Assembly (NCBI RefSeq): GCF_022059845.1
Contig: NZ_CP091851.1
Span: 1,860,001-1,924,000 of the forward strand
DNA length: 64,000 bases
Source: Terrirubrum flagellatum
Lineage (GTDB): Bacteria > Pseudomonadota > Alphaproteobacteria > Rhizobiales > Beijerinckiaceae
Direction of reading: 5' to 3'
Part shown: piece after piece, positions 36,023-46,072 of the stretch
Layout: each line of letters starts with the position of its first letter
Numbering within the stretch: position 1 is the stretch's first letter
Position numbers and translations under genes: made by a program
Notes under the pieces: generated by a model
What the model was told of the DNA's origin: nothing
What the model saw: only the letters and a program-made list of their open reading frames with translations
The model's database searches: none

Positions 36023-37243
36023 CTAACGCAGTTCAGGCGTATCGTCAAACAGTCGGCGATGCTCGATGAGCGCGTAACGGTCGGTCATCCCGGCGATGTA
36101 GTCGCAGGCGCGACGCGCAATCCGCGCCTCCGACGCGCCTTCTAGGCCCTGGCGCCATTCGCCCGGCATCAGCGTCGGGTCCTGCGTGAAGCGATCGAAC
36201 AGATCGGCCACAACCCTGTCCGCGTCGCGCCGGATGCGCATGACTTCAGGGTGTCGATACATGGTCGCGTAGAGGAAGTTTTTGACGGCCTTCTCCGCCT
36301 CCGCCATGTCCGTGGAAAAAGCGGCCACAGGTCCTTCAGCCGTCCGGATGTCGTCGGCGGTTCGCGGCACCGAAGCCTCGACGTTGCGCGCGGTCTGCGA
36401 TCCCAGATCTTCGACCATCAGGGTGATCACGCGCCTGACCAGCTCGTGAATGACGCGCGTGCGCTCGAGACCCGGCCGCCAGGCTTCGATTTCATCGAGC
36501 AACCTCGCCAGGAACGGCACCACGCGAAGGTCGCCGACGTCAAACAGCCCGGCCCTCAAGCCATCGTCGATGTCGTGAGCGTTGTAGGCGACGTCGTCCG
36601 CGAGCGCGGCGACCTGCGCTTCAAGTCCTGCGAATTGCGTTAGCCCCAGCGCTTGCTTTTCGTCATATTCCAGGACCGCCAGGGGAACGCCGTCTTTGGC
36701 GTAACGCGGCGTTGGCGATCCGCTTGCGGTCAGCAGCGGGCCGTTGTGCTTGACCAGCCCCTCAAGCGCCTCCCAGGTGAGGTTGAGACCGTCGAAATCG
36801 GCGTACCTGGCTTCGAGCCGCGTCACGATGCGCAGCGCCTGGGCGTTGTGATCGAAGCCGCCAAAGGCGGACATGCGCGCATGCAACACGTCTTCGCCGG
36901 TATGGCCGAAGGGCGTGTGGCCGAGATCATGGGCGAGCGCGATCGTTTCAGCGAGGTCTTCGTCGAGGCCGAGCGTTCGCGCCAGCGCCCGGGCGATCTG
37001 GGCGACCTCGATCGTATGGGTCAGCCGGGTGCGGTAGTGGTCGCCCTCGTGATGGACGAAAACCTGCGTCTTGTGCGCCAGGCGGCGGAAGGCGGTGGAA
37101 TGGATGATCCGGTCCCGATCGCGCTGAAACGGCGTGCGGGTGGCCGAAGGCGGCTCCGGGATGAGCCGTCCGCGGCTTGTCGCGGGATCAGTGGCATAGG
37201 GCGCGCGCCAACGCTGCCCGGGCGCAGGCTTCACGTCGGTCAC
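36023..37243 (-). CDS. dGTP triphosphohydrolase-like HD-domain protein
   Basis: 406 residues from GTG 37243. Signatures of the Dgt-like group: [41 protein letters not shown], the HD motif in [15 protein letters not shown], and a second metal/active-site Asp pair in [16 protein letters not shown]. It hydrolyses dNTPs to deoxynucleoside and triphosphate, acting on dNTP pools. It is divergent from erpA and probably first in a dgt-argS-SPOR-nagZ-scpA-scpB transcript. Confidence 0.92.
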   Translation of the reverse strand: MTDVKPAPGQRWRAPYATDPATSRGRLIPEPPSATRTPFQRDRDRIIHSTAFRRLAHKTQVFVHHEGDHYRTRLTHTIEVAQIARALARTLGLDEDLAETIALAHDLGHTPFGHTGEDVLHARMSAFGGFDHNAQALRIVTRLEARYADFDGLNLTWEALEGLVKHNGPLLTASGSPTPRYAKDGVPLAVLEYDEKQALGLTQFAGLEAQVAALADDVAYNAHDIDDGLRAGLFDVGDLRVVPFLARLLDEIEAWRPGLERTRVIHELVRRVITLMVEDLGSQTARNVEASVPRTADDIRTAEGPVAAFSTDMAEAEKAVKNFLYATMYRHPEVMRIRRDADRVVADLFDRFTQDPTLMPGEWRQGLEGASEARIARRACDYIAGMTDRYALIEHRRLFDDTPELR

Positions 37244-37353
37244 CTCTGGCCCCCATGGTTGCGATCGGCAGCAGTCGCGATTACCTCTGCTGGTGAGAAA
37301 TACAAGCGGACCTTGGGCGGACGGATATTGAATCCGTCAGGCCGGAGAGAGCG

Positions 37354-37686
37354 ATGACCACGACCTCTGTGACGATGACGGACCGCGCCGCCGCGCGCAT
37401 TCGCAAGGTGCTCGGCAGCGAGCCGGAAGGCTCCATGCTGCGGGTCAGCGTGAATGGCGGCGGCTGCTCGGGCTTCCAATATGGCTTCTCCTTCGATCGG
37501 GAGCGTCAGGCGGACGATCTCGTGCTGGAGAACAACGGGGCGGTGGTGCTGATTGATCCGATTTCCCTGCCCTATATGGAAGGTTCGGTGCTGGACTTCG
37601 TCGACGATCTGATCGGCCAGGCTTTCAAGATCGAGAACCCGAACGCCACCTCTTCCTGCGGCTGCGGGACCAGCTTCTCCATCTGA
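37354..37686 (+). CDS. erpA: Iron-sulfur cluster insertion protein ErpA (A-type carrier)
   Basis: 110 residues, GGAGAG upstream of the ATG. The A-type scaffold cysteines are in place: GGGCSGFQYGF and SSCGCGTSF at the C-terminus. SVTMTDRAAARIRKVL at the start is typical. It delivers Fe-S clusters to target enzymes; lipoyl synthase, complex I subunits and DusB-linked pathways in this window are potential users. The divergent dgt-erpA arrangement is common in alphaproteobacteria. Confidence 0.93.
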   Translation: MTTTSVTMTDRAAARIRKVLGSEPEGSMLRVSVNGGGCSGFQYGFSFDRERQADDLVLENNGAVVLIDPISLPYMEGSVLDFVDDLIGQAFKIENPNATSSCGCGTSFSI

Positions 37687-37810
37687 TCTTGGAGCGGACC
37701 GCGGCTCTCCCTCCCGCTGGGACGCGACGCGCGGGCCTTCAATTTGCATCCCCTGACGCAACCCGGCTACGGCATGTCCGAGCAGGATCAGGGAGCGCGA
37801 GTCGGCGAAC

Positions 37811-38710
37811 ATGGTGATGGACGCCCTCTTCATCGGTCAGACCTATATCGACGTCGTCTTTGTGACCGATCACATGCCTACGGGCGACGACAAGCATGTG
37901 GCGCAAGACTACTCGGTGTCGTTCGGCGGCAACGCCGTGACCGCGGCGTTCGCCTGCGCCAGGCTCGGGATCGCGCCTGACCTGCTGACGTCGCTCGCCG
38001 ATGATTGGCTCGGCCGCATGTTCCTCGACATGGCGCGAAAATACGAGATTCCCGTCCACGGACGGAAGGTGAAGGAATCTTCGCTTTCCTTCGTGCTGCC
38101 GAAGGACGGCAAACGCGCCATCGTCCGCTGCCGCGATGACCGCTATCTCCACCCCTTCCCGGCGCTTCACCTGACCGGTTGCCGCGCTCTCCATCTCGAC
38201 GGCCACCAGCCCGACGCCGCCATCCATTACGCCAGGGCCTGTCGGGAAGCGGGCGTGCTGACATCGCTCGACGGAGGCGGCCTGCGCGAGAACACGCAGG
38301 AGCTCCTGTCCTTCATCGATGTCGCTGTCGTGGCCGAACGCCTCTGTGAACAGATGAGCCTCAATCCGCTCGCCATGCTCGACCATCTCAAGGCCAAGGG
38401 CTGCAGGATCGGCGGCGTCACCATGGGCGAAAAGGGCATGCTCTGGTATGACGAAACGGGCGTCGTTCAGACGATGCCGGCGCTCGACATTCCGCAATCC
38501 CTGGTCATCGACACCAATGGCGCGGGCGACGTGTTTCACGGCGCCTATGTCTATTCGTATCTGAGCGATCCGAGCGCCGAATGGCGTCATCATTTCGCGT
38601 TCGCGCGCGGCGCCTCGACCCACAAGATTCAGAAGCTCGGCAATGAAGCCGGGCTGCCGACGCGCGCGGATATCGAGCGCACGATACAGACGTTTCCAAT
38701 TCGCGTCTGA
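37811..38710 (+). CDS. PfkB-family sugar kinase
   Basis: 299 residues. Ribokinase-fold markers: FIGQTYIDVVFVTDHMPTGD near the start, VSFGGNAVTAAFACARLG (substrate-binding GGN) and the C-terminal DTNGAGDVFHGAY with the catalytic Asp of GAGD. No phosphosugar partner is nearby, so the substrate (fructose, ribose, adenosine or another) cannot be read. Follows erpA by 124 nt, with no clear Shine-Dalgarno at the expected spacing. Confidence 0.82.
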   Translation: MVMDALFIGQTYIDVVFVTDHMPTGDDKHVAQDYSVSFGGNAVTAAFACARLGIAPDLLTSLADDWLGRMFLDMARKYEIPVHGRKVKESSLSFVLPKDGKRAIVRCRDDRYLHPFPALHLTGCRALHLDGHQPDAAIHYARACREAGVLTSLDGGGLRENTQELLSFIDVAVVAERLCEQMSLNPLAMLDHLKAKGCRIGGVTMGEKGMLWYDETGVVQTMPALDIPQSLVIDTNGAGDVFHGAYVYSYLSDPSAEWRHHFAFARGASTHKIQKLGNEAGLPTRADIERTIQTFPIRV

Positions 38711-38899
38711 CTATCTGCTTTCACGACACCAACGTTGCAAAGTCGCTGCAAGAGCGTCTTGCTTTTGTCGCGCTGACGCCGGACGCTGACTTATCGATTG
38801 ATTAACTCGCGATGCGTCATGTGCGCTGCCGCACACAAACATCGCGTGCGCTAAGTCACCGACAGAATATCCGACCGCCCGGCTCGTTTGGAGGCCTTC

Positions 38900-40711
38900 A
38901 TGCAGTTTCGACCCGCTCGCGCTCCGCGCCTTCTTCCGCGACTTGTCGCGGCGCTCATGATCGGCACGGCGCTGGCCGGCGCCCCCGCCGCATTCGCTCC
39001 GGCGCAGGCCCAGACCGTCGCGGTCGAAAATCTCACCTTCGGTCCGAAGGAGATGTCGGTCGCGATTCCGAAGATCGAAGTCGACGGCTCGACCCTCACT
39101 CAGGGCGAACTTGCGACCCTGTTCCAGTTCAAGGACATCAAGTCGATCGCCGACACGCTCGGCCGCTTCAATGCGCGCTCCATGCGCATCCCGGAAATTC
39201 GCGTCGAACAGAACATCGCGGCCGGCGGCAAGACCACGAAGCAAACGATCGTCTACCGTGATCTGACCTTCAACGATGTCCAGGGCGGCAAGGCGAAGAC
39301 GGTCGCGCTCGCAGGCGGCTCCATGGCGATGGAAGACGCGGTCCTTGGCAAGAGCACCGGCACGGTCGGCCGCATGTCGATGGAGGACATGGACTTCACC
39401 GGCATGGTCCGATTCATGATCGACAAGGCTGTTGGCGGCGAAGCCCCGAAGACGCTTTATCGCAACGGCTCTTTCGACGGCATGTCGATGAAGGGCGACA
39501 AGTTCGAGTTCAGCCTCGGCAAAATGACCTTCGGCGAGTTCCGCGCGCGGCCGATGAAGACGCCGATGATCGAGTTCCTCGCGCTGGCGCAGGACATGGA
39601 GAAAAACAAGGGTCAGCCGCCGGATCCCGCCACCATGAAGCGCCTGATCGACTTCATGATGGACCTGCTTGATGCGTTCGAGTCGACGCCGGCGACCATG
39701 GAGAACATGAAGATCGCTGCGCCTGACGACAAGGGCCGCCAGGTCAATATCGCCATGGGCAAGCTGACGATGGGCGGCTTCGGCAAGCGCCGCTATCCCA
39801 GCATCCTTGTCGAGAATATGGAGATCAAGGCCGCGGACGGCTTCGTCAATCTCGGCACCTTCAACTTCAAGGGCATCGATTTCGGGCCGACTTTCGCCGG
39901 ACTGCAGGAAGCGGGAACCGCGCCGCTCGAGCAGTGGGCGCAGGCCAACTGGCGCAAGCTGATCCCGAGCTTCGATGGCGTCGCGTTCGGCAATGTCAAC
40001 ATCGACGTGCCTGACGACAAGAACAAGGGCCAGCGCATCAAGGCCAAGCTTGGCAATTATGACCTGACGCTCGCCTCCTATGTTCAGGGCATTCCCACGA
40101 ACATCTCGACGCAGATGCGCAACTTCGTCTTCGAGATTCCGGCGAATACGAAGGATGACGGCCTGCTGCAGATCGTGGCGCTCGGATACAAGGCGATTGA
40201 CGCGTCCGCTGGCCTGCAGGCGAAGTGGAACGAGCAGACGAAGACGATTTCGATCGACAACCTGTCAGCACAAGGCGCGGGCATGGGCGCGGTCAACGTC
40301 AAGGGGACGATCGGGAACGCGATCAAGGAGCTGTTCACCGGCGATCCCACGATGATGCAGGTGGCGGCGCTCGGCCTGACGGCGAAGGATCTCGAGATCA
40401 AGGTCGACAACGCCGGCCTGCTTGAGAAACTGATCGCGCGTGAAGCGCAGAAGCAAGGCAAGAAGCCCGACGATTTCCGTCGCGACATGGGCGCCATGGC
40501 GAACGTCATCATTCCGGGAATGATGGGCGGCGGCGAAGCCGCGCAGACAGTCGCGAATGCGGTGTCGGCGTTCCTCGCCAAGCCTGGCAGTCTGCTGCTG
40601 GCCGCGAAAGCGAAGGATCCTGCGGGCATCAGCATCGGTGAGGCTGCGATGGCGTCGAACAATCCGCTGTCGCTGCTGCCGAAGCTGGCGATCTCGGCGA
40701 AAGCGAACTGA
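38900..40711 (+). CDS. Exported repeat-containing hypothetical protein
   Basis: 603 residues from ATG 38900, preceded by GGAGG (38890-38894); a TTG at 38888 is less likely. A Sec signal peptide is clear: Arg-rich start, hydrophobic LVAALMIGTALAGAPAAFA, likely cleavage after AQA near residue 38. The mature part is rich in alternating hydrophobic/polar stretches suggesting beta structure, without membrane helices or Cys. Two segments resemble each other: NMKIAAPDDKGRQVNIAMGK and NVNIDVPDDKNKGQRIKAKL. The C-terminal region is Ala/Gly-rich. It stands alone with its own 189-nt upstream gap and a strong terminator. No family recognised; an AsmA- or lipid-transfer-like envelope role is only a guess. 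Confidence 0.75.
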   Translation: MQFRPARAPRLLPRLVAALMIGTALAGAPAAFAPAQAQTVAVENLTFGPKEMSVAIPKIEVDGSTLTQGELATLFQFKDIKSIADTLGRFNARSMRIPEIRVEQNIAAGGKTTKQTIVYRDLTFNDVQGGKAKTVALAGGSMAMEDAVLGKSTGTVGRMSMEDMDFTGMVRFMIDKAVGGEAPKTLYRNGSFDGMSMKGDKFEFSLGKMTFGEFRARPMKTPMIEFLALAQDMEKNKGQPPDPATMKRLIDFMMDLLDAFESTPATMENMKIAAPDDKGRQVNIAMGKLTMGGFGKRRYPSILVENMEIKAADGFVNLGTFNFKGIDFGPTFAGLQEAGTAPLEQWAQANWRKLIPSFDGVAFGNVNIDVPDDKNKGQRIKAKLGNYDLTLASYVQGIPTNISTQMRNFVFEIPANTKDDGLLQIVALGYKAIDASAGLQAKWNEQTKTISIDNLSAQGAGMGAVNVKGTIGNAIKELFTGDPTMMQVAALGLTAKDLEIKVDNAGLLEKLIAREAQKQGKKPDDFRRDMGAMANVIIPGMMGGGEAAQTVANAVSAFLAKPGSLLLAAKAKDPAGISIGEAAMASNNPLSLLPKLAISAKAN

Positions 40712-40728
40712 AATTCACGATCGCAATC

Positions 40729-40759
40729 AAAAGAGCCGGGCGCATCGCCCGGCTCTTTT
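40729..40759. terminator. Strong bidirectional rho-independent terminator
   Basis: AAAAGAGCCGGGC (40729-40741), loop GCATC, GCCCGGCTCTTTT (40747-40759): a 13-bp perfect stem ending in T's on either strand. It serves the exported-protein gene (stop 40711) and the convergent glycosyltransferase gene (stop 40763). Confidence 0.9.
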
Positions 40760-40762
40760 GAT

Positions 40763-41890
40763 TCAGGCGCTGGCGCGCAGCGCCTTGTCGACGATCTCGA
40801 TCACGACGCCAATGTCAGCTTCGGCGGATGATTTGAGCGGCTGACCAATGTCGCCTCTGTTGTCGACCATGTGATGGTCATAGCCGAGTGCGACGCTGAG
40901 ATAGGCCATGTCAAGCGTATGCATGCTTGGATTGACAAGCTCGACGACCGTCAGCGGCCTCCCCTGTCGCCAGAGGATGTTGGCCAAACCCGCGCCGTGC
41001 GGCGCCACGATAAATTCGGCGCGCGCGAATGTCGCGATCTGCGTTGCGAGATCATGCTCCTGCGCATCGAAGAAGATAAAGTTCCGCTTCACGAGCGCGC
41101 CAAACAACTCCTCTTCATTGCGCAGTCGCCGCGCATTCTTCGCTTTCGGTCCCCGCGCGAGATAAAGCCGGACGCCGGGCGTTGAAGGCAATTTGTCGGC
41201 GCCGAAGCGCCTGGCGAGCGTGAGGAGATCATAGGCGTTCGGTTCACCAGGTGACGGAACCCAGGCGACCTCCCCGCCGATCCTCGCCGAAGCGGTCTGG
41301 ACGACGAGCTTGTGCTTTCCGAACACGCCCATGCGCTGCGCGTCCTGGAAGAAGCGTTGGCGCGTCAATGTTTCGCTGATCACGAGCGGCGCCGCGTCGG
41401 GCCCATAGCGCTCGATCAGATCGAGCTTTCCCATTGTATCATAGAGGAAGTGGAAATAATTGTTGTCGAAGGCGCCGATGAAGCTCGCAAATTCCTGAAG
41501 TCGCCGGTTCGGCTCGCGAAAATAACTGGAAAATCGCGGCTCGCGCTCGCGACCGACGCCGTCCGATGAACCCCAGATCATGCGATTGCTTTTGCAGAGC
41601 TGGCGCGCATTCGGGTCGAGCAGCAGCCGGCCCTCGAAACGCATCACCTTTTTCATCCGCGTCTTGCGATCAGAGCCGATCCGGCTGGCGATGCCGGGAT
41701 AGCGTGAGACGGAAAGCCCATCCCATCGCGAAAAGGCGGGCTCCTCAAAGACCACGGTCCCCGCGGTCGCGGCGTCGAGGCTCGGCAGGCTTTGAAAGAA
41801 GGACTTGCGGTAAGCCCTCAATTTTTCATGAAGCGCGTCGCGACCGGGATAATTTTTCAACCGCTCGCGGATCAATTCGATCTGGCGCAA
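40763..41890 (-). CDS. Glycosyltransferase family 61-like protein
   Basis: 375 residues from a TTG at 41890 that follows AAGAGG by 5 nt and lies 1 nt after the stop of the upstream glycosyltransferase gene; longer versions would overlap that gene. The family's DUF563-type core is visible: NNYFHFLYDTMGKLDLIERYG, then RLYLARGPKAKNARRLRNEEEL, APHGAGLANILW and VVELVNPSM. These enzymes transfer sugars in exopolysaccharide, LPS or glycoprotein synthesis. The neighbouring GT2-like gene makes a surface-polysaccharide role plausible, but no acceptor can be inferred. Confidence 0.78.
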   Translation of the reverse strand: MRQIELIRERLKNYPGRDALHEKLRAYRKSFFQSLPSLDAATAGTVVFEEPAFSRWDGLSVSRYPGIASRIGSDRKTRMKKVMRFEGRLLLDPNARQLCKSNRMIWGSSDGVGREREPRFSSYFREPNRRLQEFASFIGAFDNNYFHFLYDTMGKLDLIERYGPDAAPLVISETLTRQRFFQDAQRMGVFGKHKLVVQTASARIGGEVAWVPSPGEPNAYDLLTLARRFGADKLPSTPGVRLYLARGPKAKNARRLRNEEELFGALVKRNFIFFDAQEHDLATQIATFARAEFIVAPHGAGLANILWRQGRPLTVVELVNPSMHTLDMAYLSVALGYDHHMVDNRGDIGQPLKSSAEADIGVVIEIVDKALRASA

Positions 41891-41891
41891 A

Positions 41892-42635
41892 TCAGCCTCT
41901 TGGCGCGAGCCGTTTGCGGATCGAGCGCACCCATTTCTCGGCGAAATTCCGCGGCCGCAGCGGCTGGAACGGGTCCGGCACATGGCGGTCGTCGCCAATA
42001 TGATGTCCGACCGGCGGCCAAAGCAGAGCGATCTTCTTTCCCTCCTGCTTCATCACGCCGCTCAGCTTCTCCTCGGTCTCGTATTTCGCGAAGGGGCCGA
42101 CGGCGCGCCAGAGATCCATGCGCGCGATCGACGGATTAAACGAGTAGGAAAACCAAAGCGGATGCGCGTCGGGCTTGAAATATTTGTATTCGAGCCCGTC
42201 GGAACTCATCATGCGAACGCTGCGTTCATAGTGCGCAGCATATTCGCGATGGGCGAGCAAAGCCGCCGTCACATCGGGATTTGATTCCAGCATGCGCACG
42301 ATGCGCTCGAGTTCGATGGGGCTGGTGAACTCCCAATCGTCCTCGAGATGGATCACGTAGGGCGTCGAGATCGTCCCATAAAGCCTGTCGATCGACCGCA
42401 ATTGTCCGAGCTTGGGATCATTGATGCGCATCTCGACGCGTGGCCGCTTCGCTGCGAAAGCGCGCGCGCCGGCGCGATCCGCGGAATCTTCGGCGATGAT
42501 GATGCGCTCCGCCGCAAAACATCGCTCGAAGGAGTCGATCGTCTTCGCAAGCAGATCAAAACGACCGCAGCTCGTGACCACGACCGTGAAGAGCGCGGGA
42601 TCGACGCGATAGGGCGCGGCGGGCGTCTCGCTCAT
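41892..42635 (-). CDS. Glycosyltransferase family 2-like protein
   Basis: 247 residues from ATG 42635 (a TTG at 42656 overlaps the aspS stop). Nucleotide-sugar domain start FTVVVTSCGRFDLLAKTIDSF, an acidic metal-binding motif in VIHLEDDWEF (DxD-like EDD) and an aromatic C-terminal half (HPLWFSYSFNPSIARMDLW). It has no membrane helix. The downstream GT61-like gene starts 1 nt after its stop, so the two are translated together behind aspS. Donor and acceptor sugars unknown. Confidence 0.78.
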   Translation of the reverse strand: MSETPAAPYRVDPALFTVVVTSCGRFDLLAKTIDSFERCFAAERIIIAEDSADRAGARAFAAKRPRVEMRINDPKLGQLRSIDRLYGTISTPYVIHLEDDWEFTSPIELERIVRMLESNPDVTAALLAHREYAAHYERSVRMMSSDGLEYKYFKPDAHPLWFSYSFNPSIARMDLWRAVGPFAKYETEEKLSGVMKQEGKKIALLWPPVGHHIGDDRHVPDPFQPLRPRNFAEKWVRSIRKRLAPRG

Positions 42636-42652
42636 GCGTCGCGCGCTCCCGA

Positions 42653-44422
42653 TCAACTCGGCAGGTTGGGCCTGATATGCAACTCGCGAAGCTGCTTCAT
42701 CGTCGCTTCGGACGGAGCGCCCATGAGCAGGTCGACCGCCTGCTGATTCATTGGGAACAATGCGACCTCGCGCAGATTGGTCGCGCCCGCCAGCAGCATC
42801 ACGATGCGATCGATGCCGGCCGCCATGCCGCCATGGGGCGGCGCGCCATACTGGAACGCGCGATACATGCCGCCGAAGCGTTCGACCACCGTCTGCTCGC
42901 TGTAGCCGGCCAGTTCGAACGCCTTCACCATCGCTTCGGGCTTGTGATTGCGGATGCCGCCCGACGCGAGTTCATAGCCGTTGCACGCGATGTCGTACTG
43001 GAACGCCTTGATCGTCAGCGGCTCCTGCGAGGTCAGCGCGTCGAGGCCGCCTTGCGGCATCGAGAACGGGTTGTGCGAGAAGTCGAGCTTCTTCTCCTCG
43101 TCGCTCCACTCATACATCGGGAAGTCGACGATCCATGCGAGTTCGTAGGCGTTTTCGTCGACGAGCTTCAGCTCGGTTCCGACCTGCGTGCGCGCAAGGC
43201 CGGCGAACTTGACGAACTTTTCCGGTTGGCCCGCGACAAAAAAGGCCGCATCGCCAGCCTTGAGACCAAGTTGAGCGCAGATCGCGGCGGTTCGCTCCGG
43301 ACCGATGTTGTTCGCGATCGGGCCCGCGCCCTCTCCGCCTTCACGCCACATGATGTAGCCGAGGCCGGGCTGTCCCTCGCCTTGCGCCCAGGAATTCATG
43401 CGATCGCAGAAGGCGCGCGAGCCGCCGCCCGGCGCAGGGATCGCCCACACCTCCGATTTAGCATCTTCGAGGATGCGCGCGAACACCTTGAAGCCCGATC
43501 CGCGGAAATGTTCGGAGACGTTCTGCATCACGAGCGGGTTGCGCAGGTCCGGCTTGTCGGAGCCGTATTTGCGCATGGCGTCCGCGTAGGGAATGCGCGG
43601 CCAGTTCCTGGTGACCTTCTTGCCGTCGCCGAATTCCTCAAACACGCCAGAAATCACAGGCTCCATGGCGGCGAAGACATCCTGTTGCTCGACGAAACTC
43701 ATCTCGACGTCGAGCTGATAGAATTCGCCCGGCAGACGGTCGGCGCGCGGGTCCTCGTCACGGAAGCAGGGCGCGATCTGGAAGTAGCGATCGAAGCCCG
43801 CCATCATGATGAGCTGCTTGTACTGCTGTGGCGCCTGCGGCAACGCGTAGAATTTGCCGGGATGGATGCGGCTCGGCACGAGGAAGTCGCGCGCGCCTTC
43901 CGGCGACGACGCCGTGAGGATCGGCGTCTGAAACTCGAAGAAGCCGCCATCTTTCATGCGACGCCGGATGGAATCGATGATCCGCCCCCGCAGCATGATG
44001 TTGGCGTGCAGCTTCTCGCGCCTGAGATCGAGGAAGCGGTAACGGAGGCGCGTGTCCTCGGGATAGGCCTGGTCGCCGAACACCTGCAGCGGGAGTTCGC
44101 CGGCGGCGCCCAATACCTCGAGCTCGGTCGCGAACACTTCGATGGCTCCGGTCGGCAGTTCGGAATTCTCGGTTCCTTCCGGCCGACGGCGGACCTTGCC
44201 GTCGATGCGAATCACCCACTCTGAGCGCACCGTCTCTGCAAGCTTGAAGGCTGCGGAGTCATTGTCGATCACCACCTGCGTCACGCCGTAATGGTCGCGC
44301 AGATCGATGAAGAGCACGCCGCCATGGTCGCGGATGCGATGGCACCAACCGGAGAGACGAGCGATGTCGCCGATGTTTTCCGCGCGCAGAGCGCCGCAGG
44401 TGTGGGAGCGGTAACGATGCAT
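42653..44422 (-). CDS. aspS: Aspartyl-tRNA synthetase
   Basis: 589 residues from ATG 44422 ([20 protein letters not shown]), the standard alphaproteobacterial N-terminus. OB-fold anticodon domain ([20 protein letters not shown]), class II core motifs ([39 protein letters not shown]) and the bacterial GAD insertion, ending with [20 protein letters not shown]. It charges tRNA-Asp; in bacteria lacking AsnRS the enzyme also charges tRNA-Asn, which cannot be decided here. Confidence 0.96.
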   Translation of the reverse strand: MHRYRSHTCGALRAENIGDIARLSGWCHRIRDHGGVLFIDLRDHYGVTQVVIDNDSAAFKLAETVRSEWVIRIDGKVRRRPEGTENSELPTGAIEVFATELEVLGAAGELPLQVFGDQAYPEDTRLRYRFLDLRREKLHANIMLRGRIIDSIRRRMKDGGFFEFQTPILTASSPEGARDFLVPSRIHPGKFYALPQAPQQYKQLIMMAGFDRYFQIAPCFRDEDPRADRLPGEFYQLDVEMSFVEQQDVFAAMEPVISGVFEEFGDGKKVTRNWPRIPYADAMRKYGSDKPDLRNPLVMQNVSEHFRGSGFKVFARILEDAKSEVWAIPAPGGGSRAFCDRMNSWAQGEGQPGLGYIMWREGGEGAGPIANNIGPERTAAICAQLGLKAGDAAFFVAGQPEKFVKFAGLARTQVGTELKLVDENAYELAWIVDFPMYEWSDEEKKLDFSHNPFSMPQGGLDALTSQEPLTIKAFQYDIACNGYELASGGIRNHKPEAMVKAFELAGYSEQTVVERFGGMYRAFQYGAPPHGGMAAGIDRIVMLLAGATNLREVALFPMNQQAVDLLMGAPSEATMKQLRELHIRPNLPS

Positions 44423-44595
44423 CTCAGGGCAACCTTGAATCGGCGCGGAAAGGCGCATGGGGCGCCGTTGCTGTCAAGGATCGGCGCGCGGTCTGCAGCG
44501 ACGCTATGACCGGGCGAAACCCTGAAAATTAAGGCGCCACAGCCTCAATTTGGCCGATTGGCCGTGCCCGCGCGCTGCGCTATCAGCAGAGCAGC

Positions 44596-45762
44596 ATGAA
44601 TCTGATCACTACGACCGCGGACCTTTCGGCCCTTTGCCAGCGCCTAGCAGGCTATCCTTTCGTCACCGTCGACACCGAATTCCTGCGGGAGACGACCTAT
44701 TATCCCAAGCTCTGCCTGATCCAGCTCGCAGGTCCGGCAGAAGCGGCCATCATTGATCCGCTAGCGCCTGAGCTCGATCTCGCCCCGTTCTTCGGGCTGA
44801 TGCGTGAACCCGGCGTCGTGAAGGTTTTTCACGCAGCCCGACAAGACCTTGAAATCATTTGGAATCTTGGACGGCTGGTGCCCAGCCCGCTCTTCGATTC
44901 CCAAGTGGCGGCCATGGTGTGCGGTTACGGCGACTCGGTCTCCTACGAGCAACTCGCCAACGACTTCGCCAAGGCGCGGATCGACAAATCGTCCCGCTTC
45001 ACGGACTGGTCGCGCCGGCCGCTGACCAATCAGCAGCTCCATTATGCCGAGTCCGACGTCACCCATTTGCGCGCCGTCTATCTCGCGCTCAAGCAGCAGG
45101 TCGAGGAGCACGGGCGCGCGGACTGGCTCGCCGACGAAATGGCGATTCTCTCGGCGCCCTCGACCTATGAGATGAAGCCCGAGGAAGCCTGGCAGAGGCT
45201 CAAGGGGCGCATCCGCAAGCCGCGTGAACTTGCCGTCTTGATGGAAGTCGCCGCTTGGCGGGAAACCGAGGCGCAGACGCGCGATGTGCCTCGCTCACGC
45301 GTGCTCAAGGACGACGCGCTGAGCGATCTTGCCGTTCGCGCGCCCAAGACGCTGGAAGCGATGGCGGATCTGCGGTCGCTGCCGAAGGGGTTCGAGCGGT
45401 CGCGCGCCGGCGCCGAGCTTCTGGAAGCGGTCAAGCGGGGCCTTGATCGCGATCCCAAATCCCTGCCGATGCTGGAGCGGCCCCGCGCTCGGAACGGCTC
45501 CGGCGGCACTGTCGACCTGCTCAAAGTGCTTCTGAAGGTGATCGCCGATCAGGCGCGGGTCGCACCAAAGATCATTGCGACAGTGGACGAACTCGACGAT
45601 CTCGCCTCCGACGACAATGCCGACGTCGCCTGCATGAAGGGTTGGCGGCGCGAATTGTTTGGCGACAAGGCGCTGGCCCTCAAGCACGGCCATGTCGCGC
45701 TGTCGCTGCACAATGGCGACGTCGTCGCACGGGAGCTTGCTCCGGCGGCGCCCGTCAGCTGA
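44596..45762 (+). CDS. rnd: Ribonuclease D
   Basis: 388 residues. The DEDD exonuclease motifs are intact: VDTEFLRE (Exo I), [12 protein letters not shown] (Exo II) and [14 protein letters not shown] (Exo III, DEDDy type with Tyr). An HRDC domain follows ([19 protein letters not shown]). It trims 3' ends of tRNA and other RNAs. Divergent from aspS across a 173-nt gap; its stop overlaps that of the convergent SMR gene by 8 nt. Confidence 0.93.
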   Translation: MNLITTTADLSALCQRLAGYPFVTVDTEFLRETTYYPKLCLIQLAGPAEAAIIDPLAPELDLAPFFGLMREPGVVKVFHAARQDLEIIWNLGRLVPSPLFDSQVAAMVCGYGDSVSYEQLANDFAKARIDKSSRFTDWSRRPLTNQQLHYAESDVTHLRAVYLALKQQVEEHGRADWLADEMAILSAPSTYEMKPEEAWQRLKGRIRKPRELAVLMEVAAWRETEAQTRDVPRSRVLKDDALSDLAVRAPKTLEAMADLRSLPKGFERSRAGAELLEAVKRGLDRDPKSLPMLERPRARNGSGGTVDLLKVLLKVIADQARVAPKIIATVDELDDLASDDNADVACMKGWRRELFGDKALALKHGHVALSLHNGDVVARELAPAAPVS

Positions 45763-46069
45763 ACAGCTTCAGGCCAATGATGCCGGCGAAGATCAGCGCG
45801 ATGCTGACCAGCCGCGCCGCCGTCGCAGGTTCACCAAAGAGATAGACGCCGAGACAGGCCGTCCCAATCGCGCCGACGCCCGTCCAGACGGCATAGGCTG
45901 TTCCGACCGGCAGCTCTCGCATCGCCAGCGCCAGCAAGCCGACGCTGATACCCATGCTGGCGAGCGTGAACGCGGAAGGCATGAGGCGCGTGAAGCCGTC
46001 GGTGTATTTCAGCCCGATGGCCCAGCCGACCTCGAACAGGCCGGCGACAAGCAGGATCGTCCAGGCCAA
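45755..46069 (-). CDS. SMR-family exporter, Gdx/SugE type (guanidinium)
   Basis: 104 residues from a TTG at 46069, 3 nt after the RNase J stop. Four membrane helices fill the protein. The key Glu lies in [20 protein letters not shown] (E13), and [18 protein letters not shown] follows; the WAIGLKYT pattern favours the Gdx (SugE) branch, which exports guanidinium, over the EmrE/QacE drug branch. It works as a dual-topology dimer in the inner membrane. No guanidine riboswitch is possible directly upstream, since RNase J ends there. Confidence 0.85.
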   Translation of the reverse strand: MAWTILLVAGLFEVGWAIGLKYTDGFTRLMPSAFTLASMGISVGLLALAMRELPVGTAYAVWTGVGAIGTACLGVYLFGEPATAARLVSIALIFAGIIGLKLFS

Positions 46070-46072
46070 GCC

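Noticed and set aside
42677-44224. Plus-strand open frame opposite aspS
   Set aside because: Antisense shadow of a clear aspartyl-tRNA synthetase.
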